Shown here: one piece after another, positions 48,752 to 57,062 of the stretch
Layout of the letters: every line of letters starts with the position of its first letter
How positions within the stretch are numbered: the first letter of the stretch is position 1
Assembly (NCBI RefSeq): GCF_000808575.1
Contig: NZ_JWLW01000006.1
Coordinates: 1-64,000 of the forward strand
Direction of reading: 5' to 3'
Source of the DNA: Alteromonas marina
GTDB lineage: Bacteria > Pseudomonadota > Gammaproteobacteria > Enterobacterales > Alteromonadaceae
Length of the DNA stretch: 64,000 nt
The notes under the pieces: model-generated
Told to the model about the DNA's origin: nothing
The model's database searches: none
What the model saw: the letters and a program-made list of their open reading frames with translations, nothing else
Program-made: the position numbers and the translations under genes

Positions 48752-49936
48752 TTAGAACAATTCAACTTCTCCAGCGTCCATAGAAGTTGCAGACACCGGG
48801 TTGTGGTCATTTTTACCTTTCGCAGCGATCCCTTTTTGGTACTCGTTTAACGCTCTTACAAAGCTTTCGATACTGTTAGCATTCAATGTTGCCAACTGCT
48901 CTAAAATAAATTTGATCATATCTTGGGTATACTCGATGTGCTGGCCGTTAATATCACCAAATTGCATACCCCGAATGGCTGCGTTTATTGACTCGTCAAG
49001 CTGAGAACCAATCTCTTCAATTTGTTTTGTGGTAACAAGGTCCGCTTCTGCCTTACGAATGATTTCCGATAGCTGCTCACTAATGTGAGCTTTGGCATTT
49101 ACCACTTGCGAAATATCTTGCGAGGCTACAAATTCTGCCGTATCTGTTAGTTTGTCTACTAAACTTCGGATATTCTCCACTTGGGTTTTAATTACGTCGC
49201 TAAATTGCGTTGAACGAGTTGATAGTGCTCGCACCTCGTCAGCCACAACGGCAAAACCACGGCCCGCTTCCCCCGCCCTTGCCGCCTCGATAGCAGCGTT
49301 TAACGCCAGCAAGTTAGTTTGCGCTGCAATGTCGTCAATGCCGCTAAGTGCCTCTATAACTGTGGGCATCGCCTGCTGAATAGTTTGCACCTGCTCCATA
49401 AGGTGCTTAGTTGACGAGGACATTTGCTCGGTTGAACCGATAAATTGGGTAAGGGTTCCGTCGGTTTCTTGCGCAAACGTACGCATGCGTTCTGAATATG
49501 ATTGCGTTTGCGTGCTATCAACGCTCAATAACGCGTCAATACATTGTGTTTGCTGTGCTACCAGTGCCTTTAGACTGCTAAAAGCATTGGAAAGGGTTTC
49601 AACAGCGTCGTCTTGAGTAGATTTAATGGACGATAAATTGGTATCGCACGTGCTCAATGATTGGGAGAGCTCTTCGCTCGCTTTTTTGATGTCAGCGCTA
49701 CCCTCTGATTCGTCCTGCGCCAGACTTTCATAATTGGGATAAATCTCGTCGACCTCATCCGAGCTTTGTGAATAGACAAATACGCTAAAGACAACCACGC
49801 CCGTAAGTACCGCAAGCGCTGTAAGCGCAGATACAAAAAAGAATAAAGTCCAAGAAGCAGCTATGCCAACTCCACAAAGTACATATATGCTCTTTAAAGC
49901 CCCTTGCTGCATCGAAGGTAAGTTATTAAATGACAA
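48752..49936 (-). CDS. transmembrane chemotaxis receptor without ligand domain (second cluster)
   Basis: About 394 aa from a TTG start at 49936, chosen because AAGGAG stands seven bases upstream and the length then matches the first-cluster copy; a GTG at 49981 is in frame but has no such site. Two adjacent membrane helices (about residues 15-55) leave essentially no external loop. The signalling tip is [20 protein letters not shown]. It ends [18 protein letters not shown]. It is the first gene of the second operon. The part between the helices and the tip has diverged strongly from the paralogue. Confidence 0.86.
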   Translation of the reverse strand: MSFNNLPSMQQGALKSIYVLCGVGIAASWTLFFFVSALTALAVLTGVVVFSVFVYSQSSDEVDEIYPNYESLAQDESEGSADIKKASEELSQSLSTCDTNLSSIKSTQDDAVETLSNAFSSLKALVAQQTQCIDALLSVDSTQTQSYSERMRTFAQETDGTLTQFIGSTEQMSSSTKHLMEQVQTIQQAMPTVIEALSGIDDIAAQTNLLALNAAIEAARAGEAGRGFAVVADEVRALSTRSTQFSDVIKTQVENIRSLVDKLTDTAEFVASQDISQVVNAKAHISEQLSEIIRKAEADLVTTKQIEEIGSQLDESINAAIRGMQFGDINGQHIEYTQDMIKFILEQLATLNANSIESFVRALNEYQKGIAAKGKNDHNPVSATSMDAGEVELF

Positions 49937-50382
49937 AAAAACTCTCCTTGAAAAAACACTGTGACTTGAAATCAACAGCACTCATTCATGCTTGTGCACG
50001 TTACTTTGTTTGAGAAATACATCGTGCGGCGCACTAATGACTCGTGCCGAAAGACGCCATTGTCTAGCACAAAGAAAACATAAAGTTGCTAGTCATAACA
50101 GGTATCAGCCTTATGTTTAGCCAGCTTTGTTCACATTAAGTAAGCGTAGTACCCATTTTGAAAAGTAGGCAAGAACATGCATAAGTTTTTTATTAAAAAA
50201 GCGTTTTAGCCGCTATTTGTGTCTAACATCCAAATAAATGCTGTTAGCAAAGTACCGAATTGACATGCACAAAGCATAAGCCGAAACCTCTAGGCTTGTT
50301 GCCCCGTGATGATGATTATGTGCGAGCGACGTTTTAGCGACCCTCTAAGCGCTTGATGTAAAACATGACTATGTAAACTTCT
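49937..50382. other. intergenic region upstream of the second chemotaxis operon
   Basis: No gene is supported here. The region must hold the promoter of the operon that runs leftwards from 49936, but no clear -35/-10 pair could be fixed by eye. It is moderately AT-rich, and the right end abuts a terminator. Confidence 0.4.
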
Positions 50383-50417
50383 AAAAATGGCCAGCTTGAT
50401 TACAAGCTGGCTATTTT
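50383..50417. terminator. intrinsic terminator
   Basis: GCCAGCTTG (50390-50398) pairs with CAAGCTGGC (50403-50411) around a four-base loop, flanked by A-rich and T-rich runs on both sides. It probably ends the minus-strand DUF2986 transcript. A short run of TGTGTTTT-like repeats follows at about 50417-50440. Confidence 0.75.
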
Positions 50418-50534
50418 GTGTTTTTGTGTTTTTGTGTTTTCGCAACTCGAAATTACACACCGCGGCTTGGCGGACCTAAATGCATCCATTGTTTTAGCTG
50501 GATAACTTCACCACCGAGTTTGATCGCTGTTTTA

Positions 50535-50711
50535 TCAGTCGACTGGTTTAGTACTTTTTTTGGTCACTGACAATTCATCGAGCTCTTGTTCTGCTAGCTT
50601 TGCCCGTTCCGCTTTAGAAATATAGGTTGGCTTATTGCTTTTATGAAGTTTAGCTTTGGCTTTCTTATCTTTCTTCTTAAGCGTAGTGAAAATTTTCTTA
50701 CGACGATTCAT
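50535..50711 (-). CDS. DUF2986 family small basic protein
   Basis: A 58-aa protein from ATG 50711 (MNRRKKIFTTLKKKDKKAK), preceded by AAGGGCGAAGGG; a start nine codons further upstream is less likely. It is very lysine-rich and has the NKPTYISKAERAKLAEQE segment that I associate with DUF2986 of Vibrio and Alteromonas, function unknown. The charge suggests RNA or ribosome binding, which is only a guess. A run of seven A residues near the 3' end (50555-50561 on the plus strand as T) would, if slipped, fuse the protein to a further 33-codon open frame ending at 50453. Confidence 0.72.
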   Translation of the reverse strand: MNRRKKIFTTLKKKDKKAKAKLHKSNKPTYISKAERAKLAEQELDELSVTKKSTKPVD

Positions 50712-50829
50712 GCCCTTCGCCCTTAATAAGTTTCGCATATTTATCGCATTATACGATGTTCACTGCTTAAGCAGCCATATGTCTTTTCGCGAGCACAAAT
50801 TTCAAAATAGAGGAAAAAGGTTTGGAATC

Positions 50830-50887
50830 AAAAAAGCCCCGCATTTTCATGCAGGGCTTTCTGAATAATGGTGCCTCGACCCGGGAT
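50830..50887 (-). repeat. relic of tRNA-Phe 3' end plus terminator
   Basis: The 19 bases at 50869-50887 are identical to the last part of the tRNA-Phe gene (50988-51006), including the CCA end. To their left stands a hairpin (50835-50859) closely like the tRNA terminator. The tRNA body is missing: beyond 50888 the sequence becomes a GC-rich stretch with short hairpins (GCGGC/GCCGC near 50897-50909). It is a partial duplication of about 120 bp, either a decayed second tRNA-Phe or an attachment-site scar. Confidence 0.7.
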
Positions 50888-50951
50888 TGCAACGCGCGGC
50901 GCAGCCGCAGGGGCACGTTAGCGTGTGCCTGTGTTTTCAACCACCGGGATC

Positions 50952-50981
50952 AAAAAAGCCCTCGCATTTCTGCAAGGGCTT
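50952..50981 (-). terminator. tRNA-Phe terminator
   Basis: AGCCCT (50958-50963) pairs with AGGGCT (50975-50980) as part of a longer stem, and the minus strand runs into six T residues (A6 at 50952-50957 on the plus strand). It lies 7 bp beyond the tRNA 3' end. Confidence 0.8.
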
Positions 50982-50987
50982 GAATGG

Positions 50988-51063
50988 TGGTGCCTCGACC
51001 CGGGATCGAACCAGGGACACGCGGATTTTCAATCCGCTGCTCTACCAACTGAGCTATCGAGGC
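50988..51063 (-). tRNA. tRNA-Phe (anticodon GAA)
   Basis: A 76-nt gene with encoded CCA. The acceptor stem is GCCTCGA/TCGAGGC, the D-loop is AGCTCAGTTGGTAGAGC, the anticodon arm carries TTGAAAA with GAA at 51030-51028, and the T-arm carries GGTTCGATCC. All cloverleaf stems pair. It is followed by a terminator and by a partial copy of its own 3' end 120 bp away. Confidence 0.97.
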
Positions 51064-51214
51064 TGAAACTTGTTAGCGTTCTAGGCGTTTGCTGCCTGTC
51101 CTGCTGTGGGTGCGTATTAAACGGTTTTCGCCTTCACAAGTCAACCGTTTTTCTCGCTTTTTTTGCGCTTTTATTACTGTTTGCGCATTGTTTGCTCAAA
51201 AAACGCTTTTTTGC

Positions 51215-51505
<291 letters not shown>

Positions 51506-51546
51506 CTATCTGCTTAGCAAAAAATGTTGCGTTGGGCTTAAAACGC

Positions 51547-52614
51547 CTAACGCATTAACTGCTGAATAATCTTGGTTGTAGGTGCCGCCAAACCAACTTC
51601 AATAGGCTCGTTCAACGAAAACCAACGAAATGCTGTTTCGGCTACGCGCTTTGATGGAGCAGAGTTTACCACGGCCACTACCGGGGTGATATCTAAATGA
51701 AAATGGCTAAAGGTATGACGGAACCCTTCAAGCGTTCGGGTTTCGTCGACACTGATACCTCGCTTGGCCAACTGCTCCATCCCCTCTTCTATTGAAGACA
51801 CCTCAATAAAACCATATAGACCACCCCACAGCCCTGTTGAGGGACGCTGCTCTAAATACACTTGGCTGTTAAACTGTGCCACCATCATATAGGTGGACTT
51901 CTCGGGTAGCGCCTTTTTCGGCTTCTTACCCGGGTAGTCGGCTTGCGCGCCTTGTGCGTAGGCAATGCAGTCGGCTTGAAGCGGGCACTCATCACACTTT
52001 GGCTTGCTTCGCGTACAGATCATCGCGCCCAAGTCCATCATCACCTGCGTATAGTTGGCACAACGTCCGCCTTCTGAATTGGTGGGCGTGTTTTTCTCGG
52101 CCACTTCCCAAAGCTGATTCTCTACCTTTTTCTGTCCCGGCCACCCGCCAATTGCATAGTATCGCGCCAGCACACGCTTCACGTTACCATCCAATATAGG
52201 AAAGCGCATATTGCGAGATAGCGAAAGTATCGCCCCAGCGGTAGAGCGCCCTATGCCGGGCAAATCCATAACTTCTTCTAGACTATAGGGAAACTCGCCG
52301 TTGTATTTTTCTACCAGCGTATTCGCAGCTTTGTGAAGATTTCTTGCTCTTGCGTAGTAGCCAAGCCCTGTCCAATGATGAAGCACGTCGTCTTGAGAAG
52401 CCTTAGCTAAGTCGTGCACGGTGGGAAAAGACGCCATAAAGCGTTTAAAGTAGGGAATTACCGTGGTGACTTGAGTTTGCTGCAGCATTATTTCCGACAC
52501 CCACACCTTATAAGGCGTAACGTCTTGTTGCCAAGGCAAATGCTTTCGCCCGTGTTTATCAAACCATGCGAGTGCTCGCTCTGCAAAGCTACCTGTATAT
52601 TGTTGTTCTGTCAT
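51547..52614 (-). CDS. mutY: A/G-specific adenine DNA glycosylase MutY
   Basis: A 355-aa base-excision repair enzyme that removes adenine opposite 8-oxoguanine. The helix-hairpin-helix is [13 protein letters not shown], followed by the catalytic Asp in [12 protein letters not shown]. The catalytic Glu lies in [10 protein letters not shown]. The 4Fe-4S cluster has the C-X6-C-X2-C-X5-C spacing ([17 protein letters not shown]). The C-terminal NUDIX-like domain contains the [12 protein letters not shown] 8-oxoG recognition segment. It is divergent from the hydrolase at 52728. Confidence 0.96.
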   Translation of the reverse strand: MTEQQYTGSFAERALAWFDKHGRKHLPWQQDVTPYKVWVSEIMLQQTQVTTVIPYFKRFMASFPTVHDLAKASQDDVLHHWTGLGYYARARNLHKAANTLVEKYNGEFPYSLEEVMDLPGIGRSTAGAILSLSRNMRFPILDGNVKRVLARYYAIGGWPGQKKVENQLWEVAEKNTPTNSEGGRCANYTQVMMDLGAMICTRSKPKCDECPLQADCIAYAQGAQADYPGKKPKKALPEKSTYMMVAQFNSQVYLEQRPSTGLWGGLYGFIEVSSIEEGMEQLAKRGISVDETRTLEGFRHTFSHFHLDITPVVAVVNSAPSKRVAETAFRWFSLNEPIEVGLAAPTTKIIQQLMR

Positions 52615-52727
52615 AATCGTCTGTATGGGCAGTTACTACCGCTTGGTCGTTTTCTACTTAGCGACCATTCATTAAAAAGCGCGCTATGGTAGCATGTAAC
52701 TAGCCAGTTTATTGTTAAGGAGCACAC

Positions 52728-53432
52728 GTGTCTGTGCAGAACCCTGTTTTATTTTTTCCCGGTACGCTCTGCGACGAGCGCGTATTTCTACCGCTTTGGC
52801 GCGAACTAAATATTGCACAACGTCGTTATGTACCGCTTCAATGGGCAGCATCGCTAGAAGAAATGCTGGCATTAAGTGAAGATCGCATTCTTGATAACGA
52901 AAAAGTGCACCTTGTGGGTTATTCGATGGGCGGGTTTATAGCTGCATTAGTAGCACAGCGCAATCCTGCCAATATTGCTTCGATAACCTTAATCGGTTAC
53001 AACCCAGAAGGGTTATCAAAAGAAGAAATTGCAAAGCGTAAGCAGCTTACTACTATGCTTAAGCAAGGTAACTTTAAGCCCGACAACGACGCTTATCTCT
53101 CGCGATTTATACACCCTTCCCGCTTAGCGGATGAAAACGTGGCTGGTGTTGTAAAATCGATGGCGCAGGATTTAGGTAAAACAACGTTACTCAACCACAC
53201 GCTAGCAACTACGCCACGAGAAAGTACCGTTAAAGCACTCGCAAAGGTCAATGCGCCAGTGACGTTTATCACTGCACAGCATGATGCAATTGCCCCTGCA
53301 GAAGCAATACAGCAACTTAAAAGTATGCTGCCTAAAGCAAGCTTCCACACCGTAAGTGATGCAGGGCATATGCTAGTACTTGAGAAAACTGACGCCGTAG
53401 CGTCTATTATTGCTAAACAAATTGGCGTATAA
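52728..53432 (+). CDS. alpha/beta-fold hydrolase
   Basis: A 234-aa cytoplasmic protein starting at GTG 52728 with TAAGGAG upstream. The nucleophile elbow is GYSMGG (Ser near residue 66), the acid lies in TAQHDAIAPAE and the base in SDAGHMLVLE, so the catalytic triad is complete. The opening VLFFPGTLCDERVF forms the oxyanion region. It resembles BioH- or MenH-size esterases, but context gives no substrate; it sits between the divergent mutY and trmB, which are neighbours in E. coli. Confidence 0.87.
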   Translation: MSVQNPVLFFPGTLCDERVFLPLWRELNIAQRRYVPLQWAASLEEMLALSEDRILDNEKVHLVGYSMGGFIAALVAQRNPANIASITLIGYNPEGLSKEEIAKRKQLTTMLKQGNFKPDNDAYLSRFIHPSRLADENVAGVVKSMAQDLGKTTLLNHTLATTPRESTVKALAKVNAPVTFITAQHDAIAPAEAIQQLKSMLPKASFHTVSDAGHMLVLEKTDAVASIIAKQIGV

Positions 53433-53523
53433 AATTACAGCATTTTTGCCACGATAGCGTTGCATAAGCCGTGGGTAAGTGGATAATGCGCCACCATAAA
53501 ATTGGGTAAGAAAGGCATTGCAA

Positions 53524-54243
53524 ATGAGGCAATTCAAAAGTCAGGCGGAAGCAGAAGCCGCTGGAGTATACGTAAGCAAGGTAAAAAGCTTCGTGAAACG
53601 CGAAGGTAGACTTACCAAAGCACAAGAAAAAGCGTTAGAAGATCATTGGCCAACCAAGGGTATTGACTACGCTGAAGCACCGTTATCGCTTTCAGAAATT
53701 TTTGGCCGAAGTGCGCCTGTTGTTGTAGAAATTGGCTTTGGTATGGGCAAGTCATTGGTGGAAATGGCCGCAAATGCTCCTGAGAAAGACTTTCTCGGCA
53801 TTGAAGTTCACCGTCCAGGCGTTGGCGCATGCTTAGCTGAAGCAAGCGAACAAGGCGTCGAGAACTTGCGTGTAATGGACCATGATGCGGTAGAAGTGCT
53901 TAAAAATATGATCCCAGACGGTTCGTTGTCTCGCCTACAGCTATTTTTCCCAGACCCTTGGCACAAGAAGCGTCACCACAAACGCCGTATTGTTCAACCT
54001 GAATTTGTTGAGCTGGTTCGCACCAAATTAGCTATTGGCGGTTGTTTTCATATGGCGACGGATTGGGAGCAATATGCTGAGCACATGTTAGACGTTATGA
54101 GCAATGCCGACGGTTACACCAATACAGCCACTGATGGTGACTATGTACCTCGTCCGGACTATCGCCCTATTACCAAGTTTGAAACCCGCGGCCAAAAATT
54201 AGGTCATGGCGTTTGGGATTTAATTTTCGAGCGTACTAAGTAA
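53524..54243 (+). CDS. trmB: tRNA (guanine-N7-)-methyltransferase TrmB
   Basis: A 239-aa SAM-dependent enzyme that makes m7G46 in tRNA variable loops. The SAM site is [15 protein letters not shown], the [11 protein letters not shown] segment follows, and the family signature is [18 protein letters not shown] 53524 is preferred over the TTG two codons upstream because AAAGG then stands eight bases away. Its stop overlaps the next start (TAATG), so it is coupled to rsmC, giving an RNA-methylation operon. Confidence 0.95.
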   Translation: MRQFKSQAEAEAAGVYVSKVKSFVKREGRLTKAQEKALEDHWPTKGIDYAEAPLSLSEIFGRSAPVVVEIGFGMGKSLVEMAANAPEKDFLGIEVHRPGVGACLAEASEQGVENLRVMDHDAVEVLKNMIPDGSLSRLQLFFPDPWHKKRHHKRRIVQPEFVELVRTKLAIGGCFHMATDWEQYAEHMLDVMSNADGYTNTATDGDYVPRPDYRPITKFETRGQKLGHGVWDLIFERTK

Positions 54244-55325
54244 TGATTTTATCTCCTCAAAGCCAACTGTTAGAACGTAATATCGCGCTTTTCGACGAAG
54301 GTCAGTGGGCATTTATCAACCCTTCTGATGCGTATTTCCTAGACGGTCTTAAATCGCAGGAAGTCACGGTGATTCACCAGTATTTCGATATTTTTTCAGA
54401 GTGCGTAAGAGTCGTACCTTCGGTATCGTTTGATAGCCGAGATATTACGCGCACAGGTTTTGAGGTGACGCAAAAAGTCGGAAATCATATCCATATATTT
54501 ACGCCTTTCGTGGCACTAGAGAAATCTCACACTGACGTGATGATTTTCTTACCCAAAGCAAAAACCCATTTTCAGATGCTATTGCGAATGGCGGCCAGCA
54601 TGGTGGGTCAAAATGGTCGTATTCACGTGGTAGGTGAAAATAAGGGCGGTATAAAGAGTGCTGCTAAGTTGATGGACCAATACGGCCCAACCCAAAAGGT
54701 TGATTCTGCTCGCCACTGCAGTCTTATCACCGTTTTAGTTGAAGAGCCACACCTTGCCTTTGAACCCGATGCATGGCTTGATATGAACACTTATCATGTT
54801 GAGGGCACAGCTTGGCAAGTGGCTTCTATGCCTGGCGTATTCAGCTACAAAGAACTGGATGCAGGCACTGAGTTATTATTAGAAAAACTTTCAACGTCAC
54901 TAAGCGGTGAAATACTTGATTTCGCATGCGGCGCAGGGGTAATAGCCAGTTATATAATGCTGAAATACCCGCATTTAAAGCTTCATCTTACTGACGTAAG
55001 CGCACTTGCAGTTTACTGTAGTGCACTCACCCTAGCAGAAAACGGATTATCAGCAACACTCTATGCTGCGGATGGATTGCACGGTTTTACCCAAAAAGTA
55101 CAGCATATTGTCACCAACCCGCCATTTCACACAGGTATTAAAACTGACTACACCATCACTAAGCGCTTTATTTCAGATGCTAAAGCAAGCTTAAGTCGTG
55201 GCGGTACTATGCAGATGGTGGCGAACCGATTCTTACCCTACCCAGGTTTACTCGCTGAGCACTTCCAAACGGTCTATACCACAGCACAAACGTCGCAATT
55301 TTCTGTTTATCAAGCGGCTTTGTAA
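54243..55325 (+). CDS. rsmC: 16S rRNA (guanine1207-N2)-methyltransferase RsmC
   Basis: A 360-aa protein of the duplicated RsmC type. The N-terminal half is a degenerate methyltransferase fold; the C-terminal half has the SAM site LDFACGAGVIASYI and the catalytic TNPPFHTG of N2-guanine methylases. Length fits the family. It is coupled to trmB by a one-base overlap. No good terminator is seen in the 147 bp that follow. Confidence 0.92.
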   Translation: MILSPQSQLLERNIALFDEGQWAFINPSDAYFLDGLKSQEVTVIHQYFDIFSECVRVVPSVSFDSRDITRTGFEVTQKVGNHIHIFTPFVALEKSHTDVMIFLPKAKTHFQMLLRMAASMVGQNGRIHVVGENKGGIKSAAKLMDQYGPTQKVDSARHCSLITVLVEEPHLAFEPDAWLDMNTYHVEGTAWQVASMPGVFSYKELDAGTELLLEKLSTSLSGEILDFACGAGVIASYIMLKYPHLKLHLTDVSALAVYCSALTLAENGLSATLYAADGLHGFTQKVQHIVTNPPFHTGIKTDYTITKRFISDAKASLSRGGTMQMVANRFLPYPGLLAEHFQTVYTTAQTSQFSVYQAAL

Positions 55326-55472
55326 TTAAAAAAGCCAATAGCTTGTGCTAACTTAGTTTTTCTACCTGTTGTTCATGCCATTGTGAAAGCCTCACGATGG
55401 CACACGGCGCTTTTTCCTTACATTGTATCAAGCATAACGAGTAAACTTTACGTGCGCTTTGGGAGATCACCT

Positions 55473-56897
55473 GTGAATATTGTATTTGCTATTTCAGAAG
55501 TTGAAGAGTTGGTAAAAACCGGCGGTCTTGCAGATGTTGGTAAAGCACTGCCTCTCGCACTAGATGGTTTGGGCGAAAGCGTTACAATTGTTATGCCTTA
55601 TTACCAAGTACTGGCAGAGCAATTTGAACTGCCCACGATAACCGAGCAACAAACCCTGTTTACTGAAGGTCAGGTGTACCATTTTGATATTCGCTACATG
55701 CAATGGCACGGTATTCCTATTTACTTTGTAGACTCATCTGAATACTTTATGCGTGAAGGGCTATACGCCAACGCATTTGAGGCATATGAAGACAATGGTG
55801 AGCGCTTTAGCTTTTTCAGTGGCGCTGTACTCCAAACGCTGAAAGCTATCGATAAAAAGCCTGACATTATTCACTGTCACGACTGGCATGCGGCCATGCT
55901 GCCGTTTTTGCTTACCCACGACAAATCTGGGTATTTTGACGGTACTAAAACCATATTTACTATTCATAATGCCGCTTTTCAAGGCGTGCATAAGCTTGAG
56001 TGCATTCCCTTTCTTCGCCATCATCCTAACATTCTGGCGCAAGTGCACGGCGGTTACATCAATATGCTTCAGAGTGGAATTGAGTTTGCCACGAAAGTGA
56101 CAACGGTAAGCCCTAATTATGCAAGCGAGTTACTCACAGACTTGGGCAGTCACGGCCTGCACGAGCGGCTTGTAAATCGTCAAGCCGATTTAAGCGGTAT
56201 TCTAAATGGATGTGACTACACTCAGTGGAATCCCGAGACAGATACATTTCTCCCTGAGAACTACGGTGTAGAGAATCTTCATCCGAAGACTACATGTAAA
56301 CGAGCATTACAAGAGAAGTCAGGATTACCTGAGAATGGCAACGTACCACTTATTGGAATGGTGTGCCGGCTGACTGAACAAAAAGGCTTCGGTTACATAC
56401 TGCCAATCTTGGATGACCTTATTAAGCACAATATTCAAATAGTAATAGTGGGCACGGGCGATCCTAAAGTATGTATGGACCTTGGCGAATTCGCTCAACA
56501 ACACCCTGACCAATTCGCGTTTATAAACGGTTTTAGTTCCGAGCATGCCCATCTGGTAGAAGCCGGCGCTGATTTTTTCCTAATGCCTTCTCAGTTTGAG
56601 CCGTGCGGATTAAACCAAATGTACAGTTTAGCTTATGGGACCATACCTATCGTTCGCTCTGTAGGAGGACTTAAAGACACGGTTATTGACTACAGCAATG
56701 ACAACGATGGAACCGGTTTTGTGTTTGATGAGCCTACACCGCACGCGTTACTGACTTGCATTCGGCGAGCACTGCTAGCTTATTACGAAGATACTGTTAA
56801 GTTTAGAGCAATGCAGCAGCGAGGAATGCGAACGCAATTCACATGGGAAGCAGCGGCGAAAAGTTATCAGCAGTTGTATTTAGCAGCCGTTAATTAG
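55473..56897 (+). CDS. glgA: glycogen synthase GlgA
   Basis: A 474-aa GT5 enzyme that extends glycogen from ADP-glucose. GTG 55473 is chosen because GGGAG stands upstream and the protein then opens VNIVFAISEVEELVKTGGLADV with the KTGGL substrate-binding motif at the usual place; a start at 55383 would add 30 residues. The C-terminal GT-B domain has VCRLTEQKGF and MPSQFEPCGLNQMYSL with the conserved Glu. The other glycogen genes (glgB, glgC, glgP) are not in this window. Confidence 0.94.
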   Translation: MNIVFAISEVEELVKTGGLADVGKALPLALDGLGESVTIVMPYYQVLAEQFELPTITEQQTLFTEGQVYHFDIRYMQWHGIPIYFVDSSEYFMREGLYANAFEAYEDNGERFSFFSGAVLQTLKAIDKKPDIIHCHDWHAAMLPFLLTHDKSGYFDGTKTIFTIHNAAFQGVHKLECIPFLRHHPNILAQVHGGYINMLQSGIEFATKVTTVSPNYASELLTDLGSHGLHERLVNRQADLSGILNGCDYTQWNPETDTFLPENYGVENLHPKTTCKRALQEKSGLPENGNVPLIGMVCRLTEQKGFGYILPILDDLIKHNIQIVIVGTGDPKVCMDLGEFAQQHPDQFAFINGFSSEHAHLVEAGADFFLMPSQFEPCGLNQMYSLAYGTIPIVRSVGGLKDTVIDYSNDNDGTGFVFDEPTPHALLTCIRRALLAYYEDTVKFRAMQQRGMRTQFTWEAAAKSYQQLYLAAVN

Positions 56898-57062
56898 GCT
56901 TTATTTTTTGCTTTGTTTTACAGCAACATATCCACTTAGGTGTAAATATTTGTGATGGGTGTGTTCTACATTAATTATTGTTTATAAGCACCTTTCCTTT
57001 TGTCCATTTTTGCGCCACTATTAAAAAATGGACGATGTAGATGGACGGTACACAAGGCGGGT

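Noticed and set aside
29757-49936. CRISPR-like or satellite repeats suggested by recurring segments in the chemotaxis region
   Set aside because: The repeats are about 366-bp protein-coding PAS modules and paralogous MCP domains, not short spaced repeats.
50869-50940. A second functional tRNA-Phe
   Set aside because: Only the acceptor and part of the T-arm are present; no D-arm or anticodon arm can be folded.
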